NCBI RefSeq assembly: GCF_013488225.1
Contig: NZ_CP041241.1
Span: forward strand, 1,736,001-1,800,000
Reading direction: 5' to 3'
Origin: Sinorhizobium mexicanum
Lineage (GTDB): Bacteria > Pseudomonadota > Alphaproteobacteria > Rhizobiales > Rhizobiaceae
Length of the DNA: 64,000 nucleotides
Position 1 is the first letter of the stretch. Each line of letters starts with the position of its first letter. This document shows, piece after piece, positions 33,132 to 41,660 of this stretch. Both the position numbers and the translations under genes were made by a program. Below the pieces are notes generated by a model that searched no databases, was not told where the DNA came from, and saw only the letters and a list, made by a program, of their open reading frames with translations.

Positions 33132-34898
33132 TCAGGAGCCGCTCGACAAGCGTATGCCCGCCTTGCGCAAGCCGGCTTCGATCAGCCCTACCAGCTCGGG
33201 AGAGAAATGCTGCGCCCACATCTGCCGGCGCAACACGGGCTCGAACCTTTCGACGTGGCTGCGCAATTCCTCCGTGGCATTGGTTGCCTCCTCCTGAAGG
33301 CCCAGTTGCCCCGCGGCCGCGATCCTCAGAATGCTGACCGTAATATCCGACGGGCTCGCCAGCTGGCGCGCCCGCCGCAACGCCTCGCCGTAGTTGCCAT
33401 TTCTGTAGTCTTCCAATGCCAGCGTCAGCACAGCGGCCCGCTGGACATATTCGTTGTTCTGCCCGGCAGAGCGCGCAAGCTTCACACCTTCCTGCCATCG
33501 CCCGCTGACGAACAACAGATAACCGAGCCGGGCGAGGACGGAGTCGTCCAGCGGGTTCAGCGACGCGGCGCGTCGGCCGGAAAGAAATGCGGCCTCGGTT
33601 TCGCCGGCGGCAAAGCGCGCCATCATCTGCGCCGCATAGCTCTGACTGGACTGCGGCGCGAGTGCCGTTGCTCTGTCGGCGAGCTTCAGCGCCCTCTCGG
33701 TGGCGACCGAGGAATTGCCCATCGCCCCCGCAACGAGAACCGTCGCAAGGCTTGCCAAGACCTCGGCATCGTTTTCCTGGTAGGTCAACGACCGCTCGAG
33801 GCAACTGTGTGCGGCAACTATGCTTTCGCTGTCGGCGCGCGCGAGCGCAATATCGGCGAGAAGCACGCAGCCATAGCCAAGGGAAGGATTTGCGAGCTGG
33901 CGTGCGGCTTCGAGGCTGGTGACTATCCCCTGATCGCCGGCAAGCGCGCGGGCGAGTTTGGTGACGAGATCCCGTTGTTCCCGGGACGTATTCCTGTTTC
34001 CGCTCACGGCTTCCGCGACGCCTGACCTCAGCGTTTCGTTGGTCCGCATGTCGATGACCTGCCAGGAGAAACCCTCGTGACCGGCCGCGTCGCCATGCGT
34101 CACCGAAAGCCTGTAGGCATTGCTCTTCGGCTGCAGCGGATGCACGGTCGAAATGTCTCCCGTGACCGCTGCCGTATCCACATCCGTCCGCCGCGGCTGC
34201 GTGAACGTCCTGACCGTGGAGAATTGCGACAGCGCATGCACGAGCGACTCTTCAAGCCGGTACACAGCCGGTGCAGCCGTGGGCTCTCCCCGAACATCGA
34301 CGATGATCGTCGGTTTCACGGAAAGCGCAGGCGGCCAGCCGAAATGGCCCGTGGCAATGCCATAGAGCGCGGCGACAGCCGTGACCATGAGGCCGGCGCA
34401 GGCGGCGAAGAGGCCCAGGCGGACGATCCGCGATGGTTGCGCGGGCGTCTCTTGCGCTTCATTCTGCGTCCCGGACTCGAACGGCTGCACACCCTTTAGT
34501 TGAACAGGCTCCCGCGCATCCGAAAGTGCTATGAACTGCGGTCTGTAGTTGCCTCGCGGAAGCTCGATCCTGAGCGGCGCCTGTTGCCCCACGGTTTCAT
34601 AATATCGAGCCAACGCCGCGCGCAGGCGGGAGACCTCGACGCGAACGATCGGGTCGACATTCGGATCGAAGGAACTGGGCCGGCCGAAGACATCAACCGC
34701 GATGGAATAGGCCTTCACCGTCGCCGAGCGCCCCGCGAGGAACTCGTCGACCAGGTATTTCAGAAGCTTCCTGTGGCGCTCCGTCGCGTGAAAGCGAGCG
34801 TCGTCCAGCAGTCGTTCAGTCTCGACACGCACGTCGCTCTCGGCAACCATGCACTGCGCGACGTGTTCGCTGTCTTCTCCGGCGCCCATCGCTCTCAT
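33132..34898 (-). CDS. Membrane-anchored winged-helix/TPR regulator
   Basis: The N-terminal ~110 residues (RLLDDARFHATERHRKLLKY, SIAVDVFGRPSSFDPNVDPI, RVEVSRLRAALARYYE, IELPRGNYRP) form the DNA-binding-type domain seen in CadC-like rhizobial regulators. One membrane segment follows (about 150-172, LGLFAACAGLMVTAVAALYG) and then a periplasmic part with TPR-like helices (about 330-590). So it probably senses something outside the membrane and acts on DNA inside. It is upstream of the FGE/Bat/sulfatase genes that share a 21-bp motif and is my best candidate regulator of them (inference). The start is unclear: ATG at 34898 or 34889 lack a strong ribosome site, and a TTG lies at 34913. A degenerate form of the motif (ACCGTTACTACC, 34950-34961) lies upstream. 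Confidence 0.75.
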   Translation of the reverse strand: MRAMGAGEDSEHVAQCMVAESDVRVETERLLDDARFHATERHRKLLKYLVDEFLAGRSATVKAYSIAVDVFGRPSSFDPNVDPIVRVEVSRLRAALARYYETVGQQAPLRIELPRGNYRPQFIALSDAREPVQLKGVQPFESGTQNEAQETPAQPSRIVRLGLFAACAGLMVTAVAALYGIATGHFGWPPALSVKPTIIVDVRGEPTAAPAVYRLEESLVHALSQFSTVRTFTQPRRTDVDTAAVTGDISTVHPLQPKSNAYRLSVTHGDAAGHEGFSWQVIDMRTNETLRSGVAEAVSGNRNTSREQRDLVTKLARALAGDQGIVTSLEAARQLANPSLGYGCVLLADIALARADSESIVAAHSCLERSLTYQENDAEVLASLATVLVAGAMGNSSVATERALKLADRATALAPQSSQSYAAQMMARFAAGETEAAFLSGRRAASLNPLDDSVLARLGYLLFVSGRWQEGVKLARSAGQNNEYVQRAAVLTLALEDYRNGNYGEALRRARQLASPSDITVSILRIAAAGQLGLQEEATNATEELRSHVERFEPVLRRQMWAQHFSPELVGLIEAGLRKAGIRLSSGS

Positions 34899-35076
34899 CC
34901 GGTTGTTTGGCAAACGGCAAGGGAGTGCAATTGCGGAAAGAACATTAGACCGTTACTACCAGAACGGGAAGCGGATTCTTGATAAAGATCAGGACGTATC
35001 GCGATCACATCATCTTGAATAGCCGATGATCACTGGGTGCGGGGAAGCTGACTTCCAGCCGTGAGGGCATCGTGTT

Positions 35077-35352
35077 TCAGGACCCGGGCATGTCCTGATC
35101 TTCATTGAAGAGACAGATCGCGATGACCTCCTCTTCTATTTCACGGCAGATCAGCTCGTATTCCGTAAGGACGGCTCTGTCCTGCAATTGGCTGCTGCGC
35201 TGTCTGTCGAGCATCGAGGTCGCTTCGTCATAGGCCTCGAAAAGACTTTGAAGCGACGGATCCCTTGCGCTCAGCAACTGAAGCTTGCCCCGGAGCGCGG
35301 GCAACTTCAGCATCAGCTTCAGCAATCCTCGCTGCCTGTGTTCGCCGGACAT
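35077..35352 (-). CDS. Small helical protein of unknown function
   Basis: The 91-aa product (MPMSGEHRQRGLLKLML... ends FNEDQDMPGS) is mostly charged helix with the stretch DRQRSSQLQDRAVLTEYELI and an acidic tail (REIEEEVIAICLFNEDQD). I recognise no family. The start was put at the second Met of MPM (GGTGG ribosome site); an ORF remains open upstream to 35595 but its translation is Cys/Arg/Pro-rich and looks non-coding. A copy of the shared 21-bp motif lies 190 bp upstream at 35545-35565, farther than in the other cases, so the true start could be nearer. Gap 35353-35682 (330 bp) otherwise shows nothing. Confidence 0.5.
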   Translation of the reverse strand: MSGEHRQRGLLKLMLKLPALRGKLQLLSARDPSLQSLFEAYDEATSMLDRQRSSQLQDRAVLTEYELICREIEEEVIAICLFNEDQDMPGS

Positions 35353-35544
35353 TGGCATCCACCAATCTGCGCTGCGTTTGGGTCGTCCTGAGCCATTTCC
35401 CTGGCATACGCTGCATGGCGGTCTGGCGAGTGCAGCGCACCGCACCGGTTGCCAGAAGGCCGTGTGGATCGAGGGACGCCGACACACCACCATTGCCAAA
35501 TGTTTCCCTGAGACAAATGATGGCCGATGCAACGGTCCGCATGG

Positions 35545-35565
35545 AAGTACGTAACGGTAACACGG
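35545..35565 (-). promoter_or_regulatory. Shared 21-bp motif, copy D (upstream of the small-protein gene)
   Basis: Read on the minus strand the segment contains GTTACCGTTACGTACTT, matching the other three copies at 37823, 37890 and 44616. The core is GTWAC-N-GTTAC followed by GTACTT. It is oriented like the other copies relative to the leftward gene ending at 35077. Confidence 0.65.
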
Positions 35566-35682
35566 ATACGAACTGTTCTGGCCAGGACGCCTCACGCGGC
35601 GGGCTCAGCCGATCGCCGCCACCCGCAATACACGCATCGTCGAAATGGAACCCGATCGGGATTGGAAAGGCGCGCAGCCCTG

Positions 35683-36744
35683 CTATTTCTCGAAGGCGTA
35701 TATGCGGTTCCAGTCGGCTTTCATGTCGACCAGTTGCCAGCCGCGCTCAGGAGCCTCGGTCAAGGCCTTGTCCAGCTTGCCGATATGCGACTGGCGGTCA
35801 TAGGCCCATTCGCGCTCGCCGTCGGTGTGATGCACGATGAGGCCGAAGCGGGCTCCGGGGCCCGACGTCACCCAGCGAAGCATTTCGTAGTCACCGTCGG
35901 AATTACCGGCGACGAAGATCGGACGGCGGCCGATGAACTTGTTGATCCCGACAGGCTTGCCCGGACCGTCGTCGATGAAGTCGACCGTCGGTTCACGCAT
36001 CAAGACCGGTGTGTCGCCTTCAAGCTGGTATCTGGTGGTGATGCTGCTGCCGATCACCTGCTCGGGCGGAATCCCGTACATCTCCTCTGTCATCGGCCGC
36101 ATGAACTCGATGCCGCCGCCGGAAACGATATAGGTCCGGAACCCGTTCGCCCTGAGGTAATCGAGAAGCTCCCGCATCGGCAGAAAAGTGATCTCGTTGT
36201 ACGGCCGGTCGAACCGCGGGTGCCTTGCCGTCGCAAACCAGTCCGTGACGATCTTGTTGAACGCCTCCGTCGTCATGCCCGCATGGGTGGCCATGCCGAG
36301 TTCAACAATGCCCTTCTCGCCCGAGGCGGCCACGCCGGCCATGTCGCCCTTCAACAGCGATGCGAAGGGCTCCTTGTCCTTCCATTCCGGGTGCTCCGGC
36401 GCGAGCGCCTTGACGCGATCGTTGATGAACAACGCCTGGAAGTAGTTGGGCTGCTCCGTCCAGAGCGTGCCGTCATTGTCGAAGACGGCGATGCGGTCAG
36501 GCACGGCGACATAATCGCGCCCGCCCTCCGTCGTTACGCGCGTGACGAAATCGACGATCGCCGACTTCGCGTCGCCGTCGTTCCACGAGGGCAGGTCGGC
36601 TGACTGTGCATCCGCCGCGAACGCCGCCGGCATGGCAAGGACCAGCGCCAGCAGTGCGAAGAAGGTCGCGAGAAGCGGTGCCCCGCGATCACCGATGCGG
36701 ACAGTTGCAACAGCCGACATTCCCGCTCTGGCATCTGCGACCAT
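35683..36744 (-). CDS. Secreted HAD-superfamily phosphatase-like protein
   Basis: This 353-aa protein has an N-terminal signal or anchor (about 23-44, LLATFFALLALVLAMPAAFA) and then a HAD hydrolase: motif I FDNDGTLW (Asp89 and Asp91), the NGFRTYIVSGG motif II and GNSDGDYEML with the acidic motif. Phosphoserine phosphatase-like proteins (SerB/HAD class IB) have the same order. It would be periplasmic. A GAGGAGGGACC ribosome site precedes the start. It follows the FGE gene by 33 bp on the same strand and is probably co-transcribed, so it may act on the same pathway as the sulfatase. Confidence 0.88.
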   Translation of the reverse strand: MVADARAGMSAVATVRIGDRGAPLLATFFALLALVLAMPAAFAADAQSADLPSWNDGDAKSAIVDFVTRVTTEGGRDYVAVPDRIAVFDNDGTLWTEQPNYFQALFINDRVKALAPEHPEWKDKEPFASLLKGDMAGVAASGEKGIVELGMATHAGMTTEAFNKIVTDWFATARHPRFDRPYNEITFLPMRELLDYLRANGFRTYIVSGGGIEFMRPMTEEMYGIPPEQVIGSSITTRYQLEGDTPVLMREPTVDFIDDGPGKPVGINKFIGRRPIFVAGNSDGDYEMLRWVTSGPGARFGLIVHHTDGEREWAYDRQSHIGKLDKALTEAPERGWQLVDMKADWNRIYAFEK

Positions 36745-36777
36745 GATGGTCCCTCCTCGAGTGGACGTTCCGGGGCG

Positions 36778-37749
36778 TTATGGCCGTCGGACGCAACGGA
36801 AGCCGATATGGGTCGTCGCCGAGTTCTCTTCCTGTGCATGGCGCGCCGCCGGCCGGTAGCGCCGGCAATAGTTGGGCGCACAGAGATGCGATCCGCCCTT
36901 GACCACCCGCCTGGCGATACGGATCTGCGGTTGCGTCGGGTCGAAGCTTTCTTCGGCGCTGCCTCCGCGCGGATTGGCGGGAATGCAGCAGGCCCTTTGC
37001 GCCGGTGCCGGATGAGCAGATGACCAGTAGTCATTCGTCCATTCCCAGACGTTGCCGATCATGTCGTAAAGCCCGTAGCCGTTCGGCGGAAAGCTGCCGA
37101 CCGGCGACGTTCGCTCGAAGCCATCAGGCTTGAGATTTTCGATCGGAAACACGCCGTGCCAGGTGTTGGCCATGAACCGGCCGTCCGGAACAAGTTCATC
37201 ACCCCAGGCGAATTCCGCGCTTTCGAGGCCGCCCTTGGCGGCGAACTCCCATTCGGCCTCGGTCGGCAGATCCTTGCCCGCCCAGGCCGCATAGGCCTTG
37301 GCGTCGGCATAGGCGATCTGGAGGACCGGGTGGTCGAGCTTTCCGCGCAGATTGCTCAGGCCCCCATAGGGCCGGCGCCAGTTCGCGCCGAACTTGAAAT
37401 TCCACCATTGCGCGGGGTCACGGCTTGTTATCCGCTTTGGCGGATCGAAAACGACCGATCCGGCTTTCATCATATGCGCCGGTGCGCCCGGATAGTCCTT
37501 TGGATCGGACGGGCTTTCGGCGAGCGTCACATAGCCGGTCGCCGCGACGAACTCCGCGAACTGCCGGTTGGTAACCGGCGCGACGTCGATCCAGAACCCG
37601 TCCACTTTCGCTGGATGCGCGGGCGCTTCCTCAGGATAGTGACGGTCCGATCCCATGACGAAGGTACCGCCTTCGATCCAGACCTGTTCGCGGGCGGAGA
37701 TCGCCATCGGCGATTCATCGCCCGCCGATCGATCGAGCGGAATGTTCAT
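36778..37749 (-). CDS. Formylglycine-generating enzyme (sulfatase-modifying factor)
   Basis: FGE oxidises the Cys of CxPxR/CxAxR sequences in sulfatases to formylglycine. The 323-aa protein has the family landmarks EGGTFVMGSDRHYPEE, PAHPAKVDGFWIDVAPVTNRQFAEFV, LPTEAEWEFAAKGG, GYGLYDMIGNVWEWTND and VVKGGSHLCAPNYCRRYRPAAR near the end. The two catalytic Cys of the aerobic enzymes are present (Cys290 and Cys295, LCxxxxC). A sulfatase with a CTAGR site is encoded at 44732-46375 within the same motif-linked set. A GAGGTGACAC ribosome site precedes the ATG. No signal peptide is seen. Confidence 0.93.
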   Translation of the reverse strand: MNIPLDRSAGDESPMAISAREQVWIEGGTFVMGSDRHYPEEAPAHPAKVDGFWIDVAPVTNRQFAEFVAATGYVTLAESPSDPKDYPGAPAHMMKAGSVVFDPPKRITSRDPAQWWNFKFGANWRRPYGGLSNLRGKLDHPVLQIAYADAKAYAAWAGKDLPTEAEWEFAAKGGLESAEFAWGDELVPDGRFMANTWHGVFPIENLKPDGFERTSPVGSFPPNGYGLYDMIGNVWEWTNDYWSSAHPAPAQRACCIPANPRGGSAEESFDPTQPQIRIARRVVKGGSHLCAPNYCRRYRPAARHAQEENSATTHIGFRCVRRP

Positions 37750-37822
37750 GTGTCACCTCATCGACCTTGCGGTAGATAATCCGATCTCGCCAACCTACTC
37801 TAGGCGCGATCGCCGGCGCTCC

Positions 37823-37843
37823 AAGTACTTTACGGTTACGAAG
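37823..37843 (-). promoter_or_regulatory. Shared 21-bp motif, copy C (upstream of the FGE gene)
   Basis: Read on the minus strand this is CTTCGTAACCGTAAAGTACT with a final T; it differs from copy A at two positions. It sits 73 bp upstream of the FGE start and in the same orientation relative to its gene as the other copies. Copy B lies 47 bp away for the divergent MoxR operon. Confidence 0.75.
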
Positions 37844-37889
37844 GTCACGAGCGACTGAGCAAACGCCCAAAATTGAACCTTCCCCCGGC

Positions 37890-37910
37890 CTTCGTTACTG
37901 TTACGTTCTT
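37890..37910 (+). promoter_or_regulatory. Shared 21-bp motif, copy B (upstream of the MoxR operon)
   Basis: CTTCGTTACTGTTACGTTCT with a final T, 78 bp upstream of the moxR start. Together with copy C it is one of two divergent sites in the 37750-37988 intergenic region, which suggests coordinated control of the FGE/HAD unit and the MoxR/Bat unit. Confidence 0.75.
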
Positions 37911-37988
37911 CCGATCCGTTCCCGGCTCGCTAAGCTCTATGATAATGAAAGCAAAACCGGTCGCAATTGGACGAAGGGGCATAGTCTG

Positions 37989-38960
37989 ATGGGTGCGCGC
38001 GACGATATCGAGCAGCTCGGCAAGCGGATCGGCGCGGCGATCGTCGGCCAGCAGGGCATGATCGAACGCCTGCTGCTCGGCCTCATCAGCAACGGCCACC
38101 TGCTCGTCGAAGGACTGCCGGGTCTTGCCAAGACACGCGCCATCAAGAGCATGGCCAAGAACCTCGACGCGAGGCTGTCGCGCATCCAGTTCACACCCGA
38201 CCTTTTGCCGGCCGACATCACCGGCTCCGAAATCTATTTCACCGAAGGCGGGAAAGGCGAGTTCCGCTTCCAGGAGGGGCCGGTCTTCGCCAACCTGGTG
38301 CTTGCCGACGAGGTGAATCGCGCGCCGGCGAAGGTGCAGTCGGCGCTGCTCGAGGCGATGGAGGAGCGTCAGGTCACCGTCGGCGGCAAGAGCCACGGCC
38401 TTCCCGATCTCTTCCTGGTGATGGCGACCCAGAACCCGATCGAGCAGGAGGGGACCTATCCCCTCCCCGAAGCGCAACTCGACCGCTTTCTGATGCATGT
38501 GCAGGTCGACTATCCGGACGCGAAGTCGGAAGCCGACATCATGCGGCTCGTGCGTTCCGAGGAGACCCCGACGAGGGCCAACGGCCACGCGACTGAGAAG
38601 CTGGCACAGGACGCCGTCTTCGCCGCCCGCGAAGAGATTTCCGCCGTCACCGTGTCGGGGGCGATCGAAAACTACATCGTCGCCCTGGTGATGGCGACGC
38701 GCTATCCGGACAAGCTCGACAACGAGCTTGGCAAATGGATCCAGGTCGGCGTCAGCCCGCGCGGCGTCATCGGCCTCGACAAGGTGTCACGCGCGCATGC
38801 CTGGCTGAAGGGACGCGACTTCGTTACGCCGGACGATGTGCAGGCCACCGTCCACGACGTCTTCCGGCACCGCCTCGTGCTTTCCTACGAGGCGCATGCC
38901 GGCGGCATTTCCGCCAACCAGGTCATCGACAGGATCGTTGAGCAGGTGGCGGTGGCCTAG
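37989..38960 (+). CDS. MoxR-family AAA ATPase
   Basis: This 323-aa ATPase has the MoxR Walker A variant EGLPGLAKTR (about residues 41-50), Walker B LVLADEVNRAP (about 105-115), sensor 1 MATQNPIEQEGTYPLPEAQLDRF and a C-terminal lid. MoxR proteins act as chaperones for VWA-domain partners; five such Bat-type genes follow immediately in the same direction. It is the first gene of that operon and has copy B of the shared motif upstream. Confidence 0.93.
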   Translation: MGARDDIEQLGKRIGAAIVGQQGMIERLLLGLISNGHLLVEGLPGLAKTRAIKSMAKNLDARLSRIQFTPDLLPADITGSEIYFTEGGKGEFRFQEGPVFANLVLADEVNRAPAKVQSALLEAMEERQVTVGGKSHGLPDLFLVMATQNPIEQEGTYPLPEAQLDRFLMHVQVDYPDAKSEADIMRLVRSEETPTRANGHATEKLAQDAVFAAREEISAVTVSGAIENYIVALVMATRYPDKLDNELGKWIQVGVSPRGVIGLDKVSRAHAWLKGRDFVTPDDVQATVHDVFRHRLVLSYEAHAGGISANQVIDRIVEQVAVA

Positions 38961-39066
38961 CGCATCGGCCCGAAAATCGGAATCGATTTTCGGAAAGCTC
39001 GATGCGTAGATTCAAAGACTTACAGCGTCCTTTGTGCGTCCTGATGGACGCACGGCGCTGTAGACC
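38960..39066. repeat. Composite dispersed repeat (same type as 61404-61490, inverted)
   Basis: Two parts are visible: GCGCATCGGCCCGAAAATCG with its partner CGATTTTCGG...GATGCG (38961-39006), and AGATTCAAAGACTTACAGCG followed by TCCTTTGTGCGTCC and GGACGCACGGCGCTGTAG. The order GAAAATCG-CGATTTTC / CAAAGAC / CAGCG occurs in the reverse direction at 61404-61490. It lies between moxR and the DUF58 gene, so the operon is transcribed through it. Confidence 0.65.
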
Positions 39067-39140
39067 GGGATGAGGAAAAGTGTGTGCGGTTTTCGGCGCA
39101 TCCCGCTCTGACTTAACGTGATCCAGGATGGAGACTTGCG

Positions 39141-40136
39141 ATGGGCATATCCATACCGGCCTTTGCCCGATCGAAAGGCATCACGCGGACGCGCAGCGAA
39201 GCGGGTTCGGGCGTCTATACCTCTGTCGAAGAACTCATCGGACTGGAAGCGACAGCCTGCGATCTGGCGTTCCTGCGCAAGGCACCTGTCCGCCGCCTGC
39301 TCGCCGGGCGCCATGAATCGCGCATGCGCGGGCGCGGTCTCTCTTTCGAGGAGTTGCGCGACTATCTGCCCGGCGACGACATCCGCATGATCGACTGGCG
39401 TGTGACGGCGCGCACCGGCAGGCCAGCCGTCCGTGTCTACGACGAGGAGAAAGACCGGCCGGCGCTGATCGTCGTAGACCAGCGAATGAACATGTTTTTC
39501 GGCAGTCGCCGCGCGATGAAATCCGTGGCGGCGGCACAGACCGCGGCGCTTTGCGCCTGGCGCGTCATGGCGCTCGGCGACCGCGTCGGTGGCTTCGTGT
39601 TCGGCGACGAAGCGGTCGACGAGGTCCGCCCGCATCGGAGCCGCGAGACTGTCATCCGCTTTGCGAACGCGATCGCCAGGCACAACACGTCGCTTCACGC
39701 TGCGTCCGAAACTGCCCGGGGAGCGGACCAGCTCGATCTCGTGCTTTCGACCGTCGCCGCCATTGCCAAGCACGATCACCTTATCATCGTGATCAGCGAC
39801 TTCGACGGCTATGGCCTCGACACGCGCGAGACGCTGCTCAATCTGTCGATGCACAACGATGTCGTCGTCATTCTGATCTACGATCCGTTCCTGCTCGAAC
39901 TGCCGCGCCAGGGAGACCTCGTCGTCAGCGGGGGCGCGCTTCAGGCAGAGCTGCAGCTCGGGCGCGGAAACGTGCGCGAAGCGATCGACAGCTTCGCCCG
40001 CAAGCGCGGTCGGGCGCTCCGCGCCTGGCAGCGGGAAATGGGCCTGCCGATGCTGCCGCTCTCGGCCGCCGAGGAAGTCGCGCCGCAGCTCCGCCGTCTT
40101 CTGGGCCAGCTCGGGTGGCGGCAAAGGAGGCGGTAG
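39141..40136 (+). CDS. DUF58-domain protein (Bat operon)
   Basis: This 331-aa cytosolic protein contains the DUF58 signature GRHESRMRGRGLSFEELRDYLPGDDIRMIDWRVTARTG (written here in part: RGLSFEELRDYLPGDDIR, then MIDWRVTARTG) and a VWA-like fold after it (LIVVDQRMNMFFG, IVISDFDGYG). Such proteins always travel with MoxR and VWA genes and are thought to be MoxR clients. It is separated from moxR by a 180-bp gap holding a repeat and from the next gene by 2 bp. Confidence 0.9.
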   Translation: MGISIPAFARSKGITRTRSEAGSGVYTSVEELIGLEATACDLAFLRKAPVRRLLAGRHESRMRGRGLSFEELRDYLPGDDIRMIDWRVTARTGRPAVRVYDEEKDRPALIVVDQRMNMFFGSRRAMKSVAAAQTAALCAWRVMALGDRVGGFVFGDEAVDEVRPHRSRETVIRFANAIARHNTSLHAASETARGADQLDLVLSTVAAIAKHDHLIIVISDFDGYGLDTRETLLNLSMHNDVVVILIYDPFLLELPRQGDLVVSGGALQAELQLGRGNVREAIDSFARKRGRALRAWQREMGLPMLPLSAAEEVAPQLRRLLGQLGWRQRRR

Positions 40137-40138
40137 CG

Positions 40139-40669
40139 ATGGAACCGGCCGCCCCCGCTACAACCGATCCTGCCCTGGCAGCAACGTTGCGGGACTTGGC
40201 GGATGTCGCGCTGCCGGCGCCGGTCTCGATGCTGCCGCAGACATGGGGTTGGGCGGTGCTTGGCGCCATCATTCTCGCGGCTGTCGCCGCGGCGTTATGG
40301 CTGTGGCTGCGCCGTCGCGCCACCAATCGCTATCGCCGCGAGGCGCTTTCCGAGCTTGCCGGGATCGAACAGTATCTTGCTGACCCAGCGACGCGCGGCA
40401 TGGCGCTTGCCCAGCTGCCTCCGCTTTTGAAACGCGTGGCGCTCGCCGCCTGGCCGCGCGAAACCGTCGCGGATCTGAATGGACCGCTCTGGGTCGGTTT
40501 TCTCGCGGCGCGCTCGGGCGGAGCGCGCCTTTCGCCCGAATTCACCCGATTCTTCGAGGAGGCGGAGTATCGCGGCGAGGACGCGTTGGGGCTGACCGAT
40601 GAGAAGAGGGCGAGAGCCTACGCGGCCGCGGCCCGGCAATGGATCGAGGGCCACGATGTACGTGCTTGA
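40139..40669 (+). CDS. DUF4381-domain membrane protein (Bat operon)
   Basis: This 176-aa protein begins MEPAAPATTDPALAATLRDL and has one transmembrane segment (about residues 40-58, WAVLGAIILAAVAAALWLWL) followed by a cytoplasmic DUF4381-like part (RREALSELAGIEQYL, PPLLKRVALAAWPRE, LWVGFLAARSGG). Members always lie between DUF58 and VWA genes of Bat operons. A GGAGGCGGTAGC ribosome site precedes the ATG and the stop overlaps the next gene by 14 bp. Confidence 0.85.
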   Translation: MEPAAPATTDPALAATLRDLADVALPAPVSMLPQTWGWAVLGAIILAAVAAALWLWLRRRATNRYRREALSELAGIEQYLADPATRGMALAQLPPLLKRVALAAWPRETVADLNGPLWVGFLAARSGGARLSPEFTRFFEEAEYRGEDALGLTDEKRARAYAAAARQWIEGHDVRA

Positions 40670-41660
40670 CCATCCCTGGCTGCTTTTTCTTCTAGCGCTG
40701 CCGTTCCTCGTCTGGTGGCTTCTCCCGCCCTATCGTGAGCACACGCCGGCCGTCCGCATCCCCTTTTTCAAGGATATCACCGATGCGGCTGGTGTCGGCG
40801 CGACGGAAGGTTCGGTGGTGCCGCGATCCAATCTCGGGCAGAAGCTTATCGCACCGGTTTGCTGGGGGTTGATCGTGCTGGCGCTGGCACGCCCGCAATT
40901 CATCGAACCGCCGATCGAGAAGACCGAGCCGCAGCGCGATCTGATGCTTGCCATCGACCTCTCCCAGTCGATGGACACGCGCGATTTCCGCGATCCCGAC
41001 GGAAACCTTGAGGCCCGTGTCGATGCGGTTCACAAGGTGGTCGCCGACTTCATCGGCCGCAGGCCGAGCGATCGCCTTGGCCTCATCGCCTTTGGCGATG
41101 CCCCCTATCCGCTCGTGCCCTTCACGCTCGATCATCAGACAGTAAGGGCGATACTCGCCGATTCGCTGCCCGGGATGGCCGGCCCCCGCACGGCGCTCGG
41201 CGACGCCATCGGCCTCGCCATCAAGATGTTCGACCGGAGCGAAGCGCCCGACAAGGTTCTCATCCTCTTGACCGATGGCAACGACACCGCCAGCAAGATG
41301 CCGCCGGACAAGGCGGCCGACATCGCCGGCGAGCGCCGCATCACCATCCATGCGGTCGGAATCGGCGATCCCAATGCGGAGGGAGAGCAGAAGCTAGACA
41401 CCGGCGTGCTCCAGCAAATCGCGACGAAGACGGGCGGCCACTACTTCTTCGGACAGGATCAGGTCGGGCTCGAAACCATATACGGGCTGCTGGACCAACT
41501 GACGCCGGCAAACCAGAAGACGCTTTCCTGGCGGCCGCGCATCGAACTGTTCTACTATCCGCTGGGCGCGTCACTCCTCATCGTCGTCGCCTATCACGCC
41601 ATCATGTGGCTGCTTTCGTCGAGAGGTGCAACGCGCCGGGAAAGCGAGGTCGGCAGATGA
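40656..41660 (+). CDS. VWA-domain protein (BatA-like)
   Basis: This 334-aa membrane protein starts with a hydrophobic segment (MYVLDHPWLLFLLALPFLVW), has a second one after residue 60, and carries a von Willebrand A domain (about 88-290) with the metal-ion site DLSQSMDTRDF and TDGNDTA. A last hydrophobic segment (ASLLIVVAYHAIMWLL) ends the protein. This is BatA of Bacteroides-type aerotolerance operons and many proteobacteria; a periplasmic protein-interaction role is assumed. It overlaps both neighbours (14 bp, 4 bp). Confidence 0.92.
   Translation: MYVLDHPWLLFLLALPFLVWWLLPPYREHTPAVRIPFFKDITDAAGVGATEGSVVPRSNLGQKLIAPVCWGLIVLALARPQFIEPPIEKTEPQRDLMLAIDLSQSMDTRDFRDPDGNLEARVDAVHKVVADFIGRRPSDRLGLIAFGDAPYPLVPFTLDHQTVRAILADSLPGMAGPRTALGDAIGLAIKMFDRSEAPDKVLILLTDGNDTASKMPPDKAADIAGERRITIHAVGIGDPNAEGEQKLDTGVLQQIATKTGGHYFFGQDQVGLETIYGLLDQLTPANQKTLSWRPRIELFYYPLGASLLIVVAYHAIMWLLSSRGATRRESEVGR

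Noticed and set aside
35353..35595. N-terminal extension of the small protein at 35077
   Set aside because: The extra part is Cys/Arg/Pro-rich with no similarity and overlaps the 21-bp motif, so a start at 35352 was preferred although not certain.
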